DNA of 64,000 nucleotides from Segatella hominis (GTDB taxonomy: Bacteria > Bacteroidota > Bacteroidia > Bacteroidales > Bacteroidaceae). The stretch covers positions 3,413,001 to 3,477,000 of the forward strand of contig NZ_CP137559.1 of the NCBI RefSeq assembly GCF_019249725.2. The letters are read 5' to 3'. Numbering within the stretch: position 1 is the stretch's first letter; every line of letters starts with the position of its first letter. A program made the translations under genes and the position numbers. Shown here piece by piece: positions 16,209 to 24,679 of the stretch. Below the pieces are notes generated by a model. The model had not been told where the DNA came from. It searched no databases and saw only the letters and a list, made by a program, of their open reading frames with translations.

Positions 16209-17684
16209 TTATTTGAACTTTTCTGCATCTTGCTTCATTACATTCTCTATATCGATGGCATCGAATGGAACGGGGCCGCGGCTCAGCTCCGGTATGTTGA
16301 AACTCTTCAGGCAATCATCGTAGAAGGTTGGTTCCCTCTGTGGAAGAACAAAAGGCTTGTGAGCCTTGCCCTGGCGGTCTACGTAGCAGAAGTAAGGCTT
16401 GCCGTAAAGACCATCATCGCGCTTGCTGGCAAAGACAAACCATCTGCCGGTATGCGACCAACTGTGATAGGTATCGCTCTTCTCGCTGTTCACGATGCTG
16501 AGGCTGTCTATCTTACCCGTCTGTAGGTCTAACATGCAGAGATCTGCTTCTGGATGCCAGATAGGGAAGGTGCCGTAATCGGCAACGGTGAAGAGGCAGT
16601 ATCTGCCGTCAGGACTTATCTTAGGATGGCAGACTGAACGCTCTTTGTAAAGAGTATCTACCTCGGTTCCGAAACTCCCTGTCTTTTCATCGAACGGGAT
16701 GCGGACCAGCGAATATTTCAATCCCTTCAGGTTCGTACTTTCAAGTCCCTTTCTGTTAGCTACGCAGTAATAAACGTATTTCCCGTCCGGTGAGAAAGTA
16801 GGAAATGTCTCAAGATGTGTACTGTCGGAGGTAAGTGGCGAGGAGATGATGCGGTTGTTGTCTAGGTCGGCAACATATACATCGCTCTTCGAATCATATA
16901 CTTCCAGTCGCTTGTCGGCATTGGCATGGAAGGCTGGAATGATGATATTGGTAGAGAACGTTACGTATTTGCCCGATGGACTGAAACCGTAATATACACT
17001 TGAAGAAATCATGTTGGCATTCTTCAGGTTCAGCTTGCGCAGCTTGCCATTGCGGTTAAGAATGGCTCCTCCGCCTTCACCTCTTATATATACCATACTG
17101 AGGTTGGGATCCTGGTTGCCAAAAGCATGACAGTTCATACAGCGGTTTTCCTGCAGATTGTGGTCGGCGAGAATCTTCTCCTGCCAATTCTCTATGCAGC
17201 GCTGCTTAATCTGTATCTTGTTCCATACTTCGTAATCGGGTTCTATCAGTCGGTAGGTGAGATAAGCATCCAGACTGTCGCCTACTACCTGCCAGGTGAA
17301 GGGCCTGAACGCCGTCCATTCTCCCTCATTGCTCTTTGAATATATCTGAACTTTGATGTTCTTGCCCACAGCCTTTTGCAGGAAAGCCTTCCAGTCGTCC
17401 ATATCAAATTTCAGATTCTGGCTGTTGCTGGTGGCAGTAAGAGTGTTGGCTGCATCGTTGGCATCTGCTCCCTCAATCGTGAGTGTGGTTTCGATGTTGG
17501 TAAGGTTCTTGTCGCGTATCTCGAAGTTGAGAGGAGCGATATTGACCGGAATCGTTACATCGGCATAGTCGGGATACATGTTGGGCAGGTGGTCTACCTG
17601 CTCAGCATTCTCATGAGTCTGGGCACATGAGGCGAGCAACAGTATGCCCGCCATGGCACTGTATAGGATATTCTTGTATTTCAT
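16209..17684 (-). CDS. PD40-type beta-propeller lipoprotein with CxxCH haem motif, paralogue 3
   Basis: A 491-residue lipoprotein (MKYKNILYSAMAGILLLASC, Cys 20). It is more diverged than paralogues 1 and 2 but has the same plan: MYPDYADVTIPVNIAPLNFE near 36-55, YRLIEPDYEVWNKIQIKQR, CMNCH at 182-186, an IRGEGGGAILNRNG segment and blades such as FPTFSPDGKYVYYC and HPKISPDGRYCLFT. Conservation of CxxCH in such a diverged copy argues that it is functional. An in-frame ATG ten codons upstream (17714) is less likely because the signal peptide starts here. It follows its membrane-protein gene by 38 bp. Confidence 0.75.
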   Translation of the reverse strand: MKYKNILYSAMAGILLLASCAQTHENAEQVDHLPNMYPDYADVTIPVNIAPLNFEIRDKNLTNIETTLTIEGADANDAANTLTATSNSQNLKFDMDDWKAFLQKAVGKNIKVQIYSKSNEGEWTAFRPFTWQVVGDSLDAYLTYRLIEPDYEVWNKIQIKQRCIENWQEKILADHNLQENRCMNCHAFGNQDPNLSMVYIRGEGGGAILNRNGKLRKLNLKNANMISSSVYYGFSPSGKYVTFSTNIIIPAFHANADKRLEVYDSKSDVYVADLDNNRIISSPLTSDSTHLETFPTFSPDGKYVYYCVANRKGLESTNLKGLKYSLVRIPFDEKTGSFGTEVDTLYKERSVCHPKISPDGRYCLFTVADYGTFPIWHPEADLCMLDLQTGKIDSLSIVNSEKSDTYHSWSHTGRWFVFASKRDDGLYGKPYFCYVDRQGKAHKPFVLPQREPTFYDDCLKSFNIPELSRGPVPFDAIDIENVMKQDAEKFK

Positions 17685-17722
17685 TTTTCTTCTTAAATAA
17701 ACAGTTAGCGTCAATTATTTCC

Positions 17723-19417
17723 TCAGTTGATGTTCAACTTAGGCACCTCTGCCTTGTCGAAGTAATACCAGTAGGTATCGCAGAAAGCCTGGTTGCCCCG
17801 TTCTTCATTATACTGATGGAAACGCTGCAGAACATCTTGACGCTTGATATACTTTGCCCATTCTTCCGGCTTAGCCTTGGTTCCTGCCAGATAAATCATG
17901 AGAGCCTCCTGATACAGGCGTTCGTAGGAAACGTTTTTCTGTTTGAGATAATAAGTATCATAATCCCGCTTGAAGGTTTCCATGTCTTTCAGGAGGAGAT
18001 CGCTGCAGAGCATGTAGTCGATGGCAATTTTGTTGTTCGGATTACTTTCTGCCAGTTCACACATGATGGTGTGGCAATTCTCGTTCAGTCGTAGCGTATC
18101 CTTCCGGTTGATGAACGGGCGCTTTTCTATGTATTGTTGCAAGAGGGCTTTTTCATCAGTTGTTGCTTTTCTGCCAAGTGATGAGAAAGCACGGTTTGCC
18201 CATCTGCTCCATACGAAGGTTTTTTGCAGGATACGGAGATATTTGCGGGTTGCAGCGTAGTCGCCCTTCACCAGATTGATTTCGGCAAGTCGCTTTACCA
18301 TTCTGATATTCCGGTTATTCGGAGAGCAGACATTGGCAAGCATTGTGGCACGTTCGCAGAAAGTCATGTCGCCCAGAACCCAATACAGTTCGTTCAGGGT
18401 CTTGATGGTGAGGGTTGGGGTGTCTGGTCCCAGTTTCTCGAATGTACCCAGGTTGTTATTCTGGAATCCCAGCAGGTTGTCTGGAAGATATCCGTTTTGC
18501 GCCATCACGAGGTTATAGTAGAACTTCATGTATTGGTCCGGATTTTCCGTCTTTTCTACGATGTTGATAACCTTATTATAATTACCGAAGTAATATTCAC
18601 AGTCTACTGCGAATGTTTTCTCCAAATCCATTTGCGGTTTTACCAGTTTTCCGATACCCGGATAGGTATAAAGGGTCTGGAAGTCACAGAAGTAGAGTCG
18701 CTTGGACAGCATCAGCAGGAAGAAAGGAATCACGAGGGCAGCCAGGCGATAGTAGGTTCCCACTTTCTTGATGTGGGAAAGACAGCCTGTAAATACCAGC
18801 GCTCCGTAGATCCATACTCCATTTCCAAAGAACCAGTGGCATACGAATACGGAAACAATGATACTGAAGGCGGTAATCCAATGCGCTGCTCCCAAACCTG
18901 CTGCGGCAGAAGGATTGTCGTCCATCTTCTCTATCTTCTTGAGAAACATTCGGGTGGAAGTGAGCAGCTTGGTGCTGACACGGAACACACTGGCACCACC
19001 TGCTATTGCCAGAATGCTGCAAAGCCGGTAGTCGTAGTGAAAACTGAAACATACCAATAGGATCATCATGATGAAGGCTACGATATGTGCCGTCTTTTTC
19101 CATTGGATGTCTGCATCTCTTACTGCGCATTTTACATTATATCCCGTAATAAGAATACAGAGGGTAAGGATGATAGGACCGGCATAGCGGAAATAATAAA
19201 ACTGGGTTAGAAAATCGCCTGCCAGACAGGCCAGCCATCCCGGTTTGTCCAGATAAGTAGTCAGATAATCCCATGATGACAGAAACAGTTGGTTCTGCTC
19301 CTGATAAAACAGATGGTAGGGATAGAAGAATTGGAAGAACACAAAGCATGCGATGGCTCCCAATACATATAACGAATATATGCCAAAACTAGATTGGCTT
19401 GTTTGCTGTTCACTCAT
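17723..19417 (-). CDS. DUF6057-type polytopic membrane protein, paralogue 3
   Basis: A 564-residue inner-membrane protein related to paralogues 1 and 2: membrane helices in the first ~320 residues and a soluble helical-repeat domain after. The shared motifs are LFYQEQNQLF, GDFLTQFYYFRYAGP, YNLVMAQNG and AEINLVKGDYAATRKYLRILQ. I chose the start MSEQQTSQ. An in-frame ATG at 19483 would add 22 residues and lies just after the promoter element at 19516-19523, so it cannot be excluded. The pair is encoded on the opposite strand and converges on the other two. Confidence 0.7.
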   Translation of the reverse strand: MSEQQTSQSSFGIYSLYVLGAIACFVFFQFFYPYHLFYQEQNQLFLSSWDYLTTYLDKPGWLACLAGDFLTQFYYFRYAGPIILTLCILITGYNVKCAVRDADIQWKKTAHIVAFIMMILLVCFSFHYDYRLCSILAIAGGASVFRVSTKLLTSTRMFLKKIEKMDDNPSAAAGLGAAHWITAFSIIVSVFVCHWFFGNGVWIYGALVFTGCLSHIKKVGTYYRLAALVIPFFLLMLSKRLYFCDFQTLYTYPGIGKLVKPQMDLEKTFAVDCEYYFGNYNKVINIVEKTENPDQYMKFYYNLVMAQNGYLPDNLLGFQNNNLGTFEKLGPDTPTLTIKTLNELYWVLGDMTFCERATMLANVCSPNNRNIRMVKRLAEINLVKGDYAATRKYLRILQKTFVWSRWANRAFSSLGRKATTDEKALLQQYIEKRPFINRKDTLRLNENCHTIMCELAESNPNNKIAIDYMLCSDLLLKDMETFKRDYDTYYLKQKNVSYERLYQEALMIYLAGTKAKPEEWAKYIKRQDVLQRFHQYNEERGNQAFCDTYWYYFDKAEVPKLNIN

Positions 19418-19515
19418 TTTTGTCGGTTTATAAGTTTTTATATCTGTGTATCTTGTTTCGTATAAGTAGTGAAGTTTTAGCATTTACTCTTTGCCAAGGT
19501 GCAACTTATTAGGGG

Positions 19516-19523
19516 CAAAGGTA
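19516..19523 (-). promoter_or_regulatory. -7 promoter element of the third DUF6057/propeller pair
   Basis: TACCTTTG on the minus strand (caaaggta on plus), about 100 bp before the chosen start or 33 bp before the alternative start. Confidence 0.6.
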
Positions 19524-19600
19524 ATAAAAATATATTAGAATGAATCATAAAAAATGCAGAAACTTACTCTTTGAAAGTAAATTTCTGCATTTATCAGCAT

Positions 19601-20629
19601 TTATTTCTGTTCTTGTTTTTCTGCAATACATTCCATCTCGATCAGCCAGCCCGGTCTGCATACTCTTGCCTCTACTATGATATGTGGTATCTGAGGGTAA
19701 AACTGATTCATCAGTTGCTCTATGGTATGGTAATCAGAGATGTCGCGCAGGTAGATGATAAAGTATTGGATATCGTTCATCATCGCATCGCCATCCTTCA
19801 ATAAAGCACCGATGTTCTCGAGCAATCTGCCGGTTTGTCTTATAATATCACCTTCGTATACAACTGCTCCATCTTTATCTATGCTGGCTGTTCCTGATAT
19901 GAAATATTGTTTCTTCTGGGGCAGAGAAAGGCTGGTTCCCCGTTCAAAGGCTACTCCGTATTCGTGAGTAGGATTCAGATGGTTGAGTGCCTGGAGATAT
20001 TGCTTGTCTTCTTCCCTGATACCGGGAACGGTCAGAAAGTCGATAGCTACAGATGCATGACGTACGGATGTTGCTCCGCCGATGCCCGTACTGGCTATAT
20101 AATGGGTTTCTGCCGTCAGACCTTGCTGGTCGAAAACATCATTGCGCGCTTCTACTACTTCCTGATAGTTTACATCGATATGAGTTACGTATATCCATGT
20201 TCTTACCAGGTTGCGCTCCATCGTCATATCTGTACCGGCGATAAGTTGCAGGTATTTGTCGAATAGCATTCGGGTCTGTTCGTATGAATCCTTTCCCTTC
20301 GCTTCTTCCTCAGTCAGTCGGAGACTGTGGAACAGGATAGGGGTCTTATCGTCTGTGGTCTTGATAAGAAGTGAAATCTTGTTCCCGTTGAGCGGAGGTT
20401 GCTCCACAACCGTAAGATGGGTATCCTTAAGATACTCCTGATAAAGGAGTGACTCTTCTAAATCCTGAGTCTGGTTCTGGGCGTCGCTGAGGAATACTTT
20501 ACAATATTGCAAAGTACGATTTCCCGGTTTCTCGGTGTCGAGATAGTTACCTAGTTTCAGATACAGAAAATTGAGACGGTCATTGAACGTTCCCTTGGCT
20601 TTTGGTGATAATATTATGTATTTATCCAT
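19601..20629 (-). CDS. RidA/YjgF-like protein (two-lobed, FkbO/chorismatase-like build)
   Basis: About 342 residues. The C-terminal third reads as a RidA (YjgF/YER057c) domain: FISGTASIDKDGAVVYEGDI, QTGRLLENIGALL and HIIVEARVCRPGWLIEMECIA. An N-terminal half with its own RTWIYVTHID and ASTGIGG segments suggests a fused, diverged second lobe, as in chorismatase-type proteins. RidA enzymes remove reactive enamines; whether this large form does so is not known. I chose the ATG at 20629 because the promoter element TACCTTTG at 20654-20661 overlaps the alternative start at 20656. Single-gene unit. Confidence 0.65.
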   Translation of the reverse strand: MDKYIILSPKAKGTFNDRLNFLYLKLGNYLDTEKPGNRTLQYCKVFLSDAQNQTQDLEESLLYQEYLKDTHLTVVEQPPLNGNKISLLIKTTDDKTPILFHSLRLTEEEAKGKDSYEQTRMLFDKYLQLIAGTDMTMERNLVRTWIYVTHIDVNYQEVVEARNDVFDQQGLTAETHYIASTGIGGATSVRHASVAIDFLTVPGIREEDKQYLQALNHLNPTHEYGVAFERGTSLSLPQKKQYFISGTASIDKDGAVVYEGDIIRQTGRLLENIGALLKDGDAMMNDIQYFIIYLRDISDYHTIEQLMNQFYPQIPHIIVEARVCRPGWLIEMECIAEKQEQK

Positions 20630-20653
20630 CTTGTTCTTTTCTTTTTTCGGTAG

Positions 20654-20661
20654 CAAAGGTA
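20654..20661 (-). promoter_or_regulatory. -7 promoter element of the RidA-like gene
   Basis: TACCTTTG on the minus strand, 25 bp before the chosen ATG. Confidence 0.6.
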
Positions 20662-20755
20662 CGGATAATATCTGAGATAAAAGAATATAAATCGGATGAA
20701 AAGATTAAAATACCGAGAAATGAGGATAGGATTATGTTGAGTAGAGTGAAAAAGA

Positions 20756-20783
20756 GGGTGTGTCATGAACTTATGACACACCC
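20756..20783 (-). terminator. Terminator after argF', GGGTGTGTCAT hairpin family
   Basis: GGGTGTGTCAT and ATGACACACCC form an 11-bp perfect stem. Read on the minus strand it is followed by CTCTTTTTC. A close relative lies at 25667-25698. Confidence 0.8.
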
Positions 20784-20807
20784 CCAATCTCTTTCTTATT
20801 TCCTGCT

Positions 20808-21770
20808 TTAGAGTGATTCGAGCATACGCTTGATGACAACCTCGGCTGAAATCTCACGGTTGGCTGCCTCTGGAATGACCAGACTGTTCTGGCTTTCGAT
20901 GACATCATCTGTAACAATCAAACCACGGCGAACAGGCAAGCAATGCATGAAGCAACCGTCATTGGTCCAGCTCATGTGCTCCTCGTCGATGGTCCAGCTC
21001 ATGTCCTTGCTCAGAATCTCACCATACTGTGCTGGGTCTTTTACGCCCGGACAGCTCCAGTTCTTGGCATAAACGAAGTCTGCACCTTCCAGCGCCTTCT
21101 TCTGGTCGTACTCCACTTTGGCATTGCCTACGAACTTAGGGTCGAGTTCATAGCCCTCAGGATGAGTAACCACGAAATCAACATCGGCTGCGTTCATCCA
21201 CTGGGCGAATGAGTTAGGTACAGCCTGAGGCAGGGCACGACAATGAGGAGCCCAGGTCAGAACCACCTTAGGACGAGCCACCTTCTTATGTTCCTCGATG
21301 GTGATGAGGTCGGCGAATGCCTGGAGTGGGTGAACGGTAGCAGTCTCCATGGCAAAAACTGGGCGGCCGCTGTACTTCACGAACTGGTTGACGATGGTCT
21401 CGGCATAATCGTAGTCACGGTCTTTCAAACCGGCAAAGCTGCGCACACCGATGAGGTCGCAGAAACTTCCCATCACAGGTATGGCCTCCAGCAGGTGCTC
21501 ACTCTTGTCACCATCCATGATAACGCCACGTTCTGTCTCCAACTTCCATGCACCAGCATTTACGTCGAGCACGATTACATTCATGCCCAGGTTCATAGCT
21601 GCCTTCTGTGTACTCAAACGGGTACGGAGGCTGTTATTGAAGAATATCATCAGCAAGGTTTTGTTCTTGCCCAACTCCTGATAACCGAAACGGTTTGCTT
21701 TTACTTCCTGTGCCTCAGCGAGCGCTGCTTTCAAGTCGCCAAGGTCTTCAACATTAAAGAATGTCTTCAT
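20808..21770 (-). CDS. argF': N-succinylornithine carbamoyltransferase
   Basis: A 320-residue transcarbamylase that transfers the carbamoyl group to acylated ornithine in the Bacteroidota arginine pathway. The carbamoyl-phosphate loop reads FFNNSLRTRLSTQ (43-55) in place of the usual STRTR. The C-terminal MHCLPVRRG contains the HCLP ornithine-side motif. Residue 90, in MDGDKSEHLL, is Ser. From published work that I recall, Glu at this place gives acetylornithine specificity and Pro, Ser or Val gives succinylornithine specificity, so this enzyme should use the succinyl form. It follows proA by 70 bp in one transcription unit, with a repeat between them. Confidence 0.9.
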   Translation of the reverse strand: MKTFFNVEDLGDLKAALAEAQEVKANRFGYQELGKNKTLLMIFFNNSLRTRLSTQKAAMNLGMNVIVLDVNAGAWKLETERGVIMDGDKSEHLLEAIPVMGSFCDLIGVRSFAGLKDRDYDYAETIVNQFVKYSGRPVFAMETATVHPLQAFADLITIEEHKKVARPKVVLTWAPHCRALPQAVPNSFAQWMNAADVDFVVTHPEGYELDPKFVGNAKVEYDQKKALEGADFVYAKNWSCPGVKDPAQYGEILSKDMSWTIDEEHMSWTNDGCFMHCLPVRRGLIVTDDVIESQNSLVIPEAANREISAEVVIKRMLESL

Positions 21771-21812
21771 TGTTATTTTGTTTTTATTTGTTATTTCTAA
21801 TATAAAGCTATT

Positions 21813-21844
21813 GAATTCTTCACTCTTCGTTCTTCACTCTTCAC
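21813..21844 (-). repeat. 32-bp GTGAAGAG-family repeat supplying the proA stop codon
   Basis: The reverse complement of 16117-16148. The proA stop TGA (21841-21843) lies inside the first repeat bases, GTGAAGAG, read on the minus strand. Confidence 0.85.
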
Positions 21845-23127
21845 TTCCTCGTCTGTCCATTTCCTGTAATCAACCACTTGTAGGTGGTAATCTCTTCGAG
21901 AGCCATTGGTCCGCGGGCTCCTAACTTCTGAGTACTGATACCAATTTCAGCTCCCAGTCCAAATTGTGCGCCATCGGTGAAGCTGGTTGGAGCGTTCACA
22001 TAGACGCAAGCAGCATCTACCATCATCTGGAATTTCTTTTGAGCTGCTTCGTCATTAGAAACGATACTTTCGCTGTGTCCGCTTCCGTAAGTAGCGATAT
22101 GGTCGAGTGCTTCGTCTTCAGAAGCTACAGTCTTGATACCCATCTGCATACTGAGCCATTCGGTGTTCCAGATGCTCTTCACGTTGGCATCGGCTTCCTT
22201 CATCTTCGCCTCACTTTCCTCTGCCTTATATAATAAGGTATCAGGATAGTGTCCCTTTAATGCCTCGTAAGCTTGGGTATCAGCATGAATCTTGGTTTGT
22301 TTCTCGGCAAGACCTTCACAGAGGGCAGGGAGGTCGCTCAATCTGTTTTCGTGAATCAACAGACAGTCGAGTGCATTGCATACGCTTACTCTTCGGCACT
22401 TGGCATTGGTGATGATGCGCTTGCCCATCTCCAAGTCACCATCCTTGTCAAAGTAGCAGTGTACCACGCCTGCTCCTGTCTCAATGACCGGTACTTTGGC
22501 AGTATCACGAACGAAGTTGATGAGTTTCTTTCCGCCACGAGGAATGCAGAGGTCGATATAGCCAACGGCATTCAGCATTTCTCCCGTAGCTTCATGGGTA
22601 GCAGGTAGGAGCGTACATATGTCAGGATTCACTCCATACTTTATCAACACCCTGTGGATAAGTTCGACACCCGCTGAGTTAGAGGCGTTTGCATCCTTAC
22701 CACCTTTCAGTACGCAAGCATTTCCACTCTTGAAACAGAGAGAAAAAACATCATAGGTAACATTAGGACGGGCCTCGTAAATCATGCCGATGACTCCGAA
22801 AGGAACGGCAACTCTCTGCATGTGCAATCCGTTTTCGAGTGTCTTGTCTTTGAGAACTCTTCCAAGGGGTGAGGGCAACGTGCTGACGTGTCTCATATCC
22901 GAAGCAATATCCTGGAGTCGCTGCTCAGTAAGTTGCAGTCGGTCATAGAGCGGGTTCGCCTTGTCCATCTTTGCCAGGTCTTCTGCATTTGCTGCAAGGA
23001 GCGCAGGAGTTTCGGCGATGATGGAATCAGCCACCGCCTGCAGGATATCATTACGTTGATCATCAGTTAGCAAACCAAGTGTTTTGCTAGCTGCCTTCAC
23101 TTTTTGGAATGTCTCTTTCAGTTCCAT
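21841..23127 (-). CDS. proA: Gamma-glutamyl phosphate reductase
   Basis: A 428-residue enzyme of the aldehyde-dehydrogenase fold that reduces gamma-glutamyl phosphate to glutamate semialdehyde, the second step of proline synthesis. Recognisable parts are the cofactor region GVIGMIYEARPNVTYDVFSLC, the GGKDANASNSAG loop, the catalytic-cysteine stretch SVCNALDCLL and the C-terminal GAEIGISTQKLGARGPMALEEITTYKW (quoted in two parts: GAEIGISTQKL and GARGPMALEE). The length is normal. It has a promoter at 23198-23205 and precedes argF'. In Bacteroides, as I recall, proB is next to it; here proB lies 14 kb away at 37409-38191. Confidence 0.95.
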   Translation of the reverse strand: MELKETFQKVKAASKTLGLLTDDQRNDILQAVADSIIAETPALLAANAEDLAKMDKANPLYDRLQLTEQRLQDIASDMRHVSTLPSPLGRVLKDKTLENGLHMQRVAVPFGVIGMIYEARPNVTYDVFSLCFKSGNACVLKGGKDANASNSAGVELIHRVLIKYGVNPDICTLLPATHEATGEMLNAVGYIDLCIPRGGKKLINFVRDTAKVPVIETGAGVVHCYFDKDGDLEMGKRIITNAKCRRVSVCNALDCLLIHENRLSDLPALCEGLAEKQTKIHADTQAYEALKGHYPDTLLYKAEESEAKMKEADANVKSIWNTEWLSMQMGIKTVASEDEALDHIATYGSGHSESIVSNDEAAQKKFQMMVDAACVYVNAPTSFTDGAQFGLGAEIGISTQKLGARGPMALEEITTYKWLITGNGQTRK

Positions 23128-23197
23128 TTGCTATTTCCTTTCTTATTTTTATGATAAGATATTTTGTAATGTGTTACGAGTTCCCTCTTAACAATGG

Positions 23198-23205
23198 CAA
23201 AGGTA
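23198..23205 (-). promoter_or_regulatory. -7 promoter element of proA-argF'
   Basis: TACCTTTG on the minus strand (caaaggta on plus), about 70 bp before the proA start. Confidence 0.6.
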
Positions 23206-23291
23206 AGCATAAATATCGGAAATTGCAAACTTTATGCAAGAAAAAGTAATAGTTTTATAGATAAATGGATAGTTATACAGAAAATGAGATA

Positions 23292-23320
23292 AAAAAGGTC
23301 AGACAGCGTCTGACCTTTTT
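23292..23320. terminator. Strong bidirectional hairpin
   Basis: AAAAAGGTCAGAC and GTCTGACCTTTTT form a perfect 13-bp stem with a 3-nt loop and T-runs on both strands. It closes the DUF1016-remnant unit on the minus strand. Confidence 0.85.
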
Positions 23321-23365
23321 GTAATGGTGCCTCCTTTGCATACCATTCACGAACCTTCTTGTCTT

Positions 23366-23707
23366 CTACTCGTATAGACGCTCGTAATGAGACCAAGGAA
23401 GAAGGCGTAGTTCGAATTGGGCAGATACTGTCTGCCCTTTTTGAAAGTGCGTAGATAATTCAGCAGGCAGTGCCTGTTGAATTGGATTGTTGAATTTCTC
23501 AGACACTGTCTGAAGAATTTGTAAGTTGTTGAATGTCAGATAAAACCTTTTGTAATTGGCAATATTCGTATATGAGAATCCCTTCCCGAATTCCTCAGTA
23601 AGAGCAGCCGAAGCGACCTCTATCACATGCTTTCCGTATTCTGCACGTGATGCTCCGGTCTGTTCCGCTATACGTTGTCCGATTTCATGTTGTTTAGTTG
23701 TCTTCTG
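23366..23707 (-). pseudogene. Remnant of a DUF1016/YhcG-type protein (N-terminal domain only)
   Basis: The open frame, about 113 codons, starts without an ATG after a stop codon and reads QHEIGQRIAEQTGASRAEYG, GFSYTNIANYKRFYLTF and finally LRLLPWSHYERLYE. This is the typical N-terminal half of DUF1016 proteins up to the SWSHYE motif. The nuclease half is missing and a terminator follows. The 5' end overlaps the DUF2442 gene by 14 bp. A GTG inside the frame could start an 86-residue product, but it would lack the first helices. I regard it as a decayed gene. Confidence 0.65.
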
Positions 23708-23933
23708 TTACTCCATGCTCATAGAGATATTCTGGCGCAATATCGGCACCATTAGCCCAAAATATTGTTTGGTCTAATCCGAATTGAATGAATTTGCTTT
23801 TGTCTTTCAACTCGCTGAATGCTGGGTATTTTAAGAGCGAGGTTAAGTCAACCTTTTTCTTTATTCCGTCATTAAAAGTACAAAGAAGAGTATAATCTCC
23901 TAAGTAGTCTACATCTTTAATCGTTAAAATCAT
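23694..23933 (-). CDS. DUF2442 protein, putative toxin-antitoxin component
   Basis: A 79-residue protein with the DUF2442 pattern: VDYLGDYTLLCTFNDGIKKK, then a DLTSLL turn and FGLDQTIFWANGADIAPEYLYE. Its normal partner, DUF4160, is encoded 12 bp upstream, and such pairs are widely listed as putative toxin-antitoxin modules with no settled mechanism. It probably shares the promoter at 24196-24203. Confidence 0.8.
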   Translation of the reverse strand: MILTIKDVDYLGDYTLLCTFNDGIKKKVDLTSLLKYPAFSELKDKSKFIQFGLDQTIFWANGADIAPEYLYEHGVTEDN

Positions 23934-23945
23934 AGCCGTTTTGTT

Positions 23946-24167
23946 TTATCGTTGTACTTTCTTTATTGTTTCTCCTCTTTGGGCTTTACCCCAAAGTTCC
24001 ATGATTTCGTCTTCATGTTCGTCGATGAAGTCATTAATCAAACGAATCGTCTTTGATTTAGCACGTCCTTCTACGATTCTGTCTTTGATAGTAATCGTAA
24101 AAGAACCTTCTCCACTTCGTACATGAATGTGCGGTGGATTGTGGCCAAAGGCGTAAATGTAAATCAA
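23946..24167 (-). CDS. DUF4160 protein, putative toxin-antitoxin component
   Basis: About 73 residues with the DUF4160 signature HNPPHIHV close to the start, then GSFTITIKDRIVEGRA and a C-terminal INDFIDEHEDEIMELWGKA. The start is odd: no ATG fits. A TTG at 24165-24167 follows AAGGA by only a few bases, and the product is shorter at the N-terminus than is usual in the family, where a strand precedes the FYFY-like segment. Either a non-standard start is used or the first few codons were lost. Confidence 0.7.
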   Translation of the reverse strand: MIYIYAFGHNPPHIHVRSGEGSFTITIKDRIVEGRAKSKTIRLINDFIDEHEDEIMELWGKAQRGETIKKVQR

Positions 24168-24195
24168 TATTCCTTGTTTTTATATAATTATGGTG

Positions 24196-24203
24196 CAAAG
24201 ATA
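24196..24203 (-). promoter_or_regulatory. -7 promoter element of the DUF4160-DUF2442 pair
   Basis: TATCTTTG on the minus strand, about 29 bp before the TTG start. It makes a start far upstream of 24167 impossible. Confidence 0.6.
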
Positions 24204-24679
24204 GTGCTTTCTTTTGAAAAAACAATCTTTCTCTTCAATTTTTACGATAAAAGTTTGGAGGTTTCGATATTATTTTTTATTTTTGCCACCAACTCTGTTA
24301 GCCCTTTTGTATGGGTGAGTGGGTTATTTACTGGTAAAGGACGTTTACGGAACGTTATCTTTGAGTCTCAAATCTCGCAAATTTGAATATGCTCAAGAAG
24401 AGAACGACAACAGGGAACGTCCACGAAGGGTGTATTGTAACCTGATGTGTAGGGCAGACAGTTGTTTGATAACAATAGTTGTGTTCTGTATATTGGTATA
24501 TTATAATGCGTCATGATGTGGGCTATCTGTGTTGTCTATCCTTTGAGCATAGGAAATACGAGAACCTGAGACTTGGGATGGACGAGAAGTAGAGACTCCC
24601 ACGTCTTTTTTGGGTATCTAAATCTAACGGATTTTTTACCGCCTAGTTGGGGATGTTCTGTAAGGCATAACTCGTGTTT
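24204..24679. other. 476-bp intergenic stretch without a recognised gene
   Basis: Only short frames occur and none looks real. Promoter-like TATTTTTG (about 24285) and TATCTTTG (24356-24363) lie on the plus strand. The downstream gene at 24680 would then have a leader of about 300 nt. I recognise no riboswitch and no mobile-element end. Confidence 0.5.
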
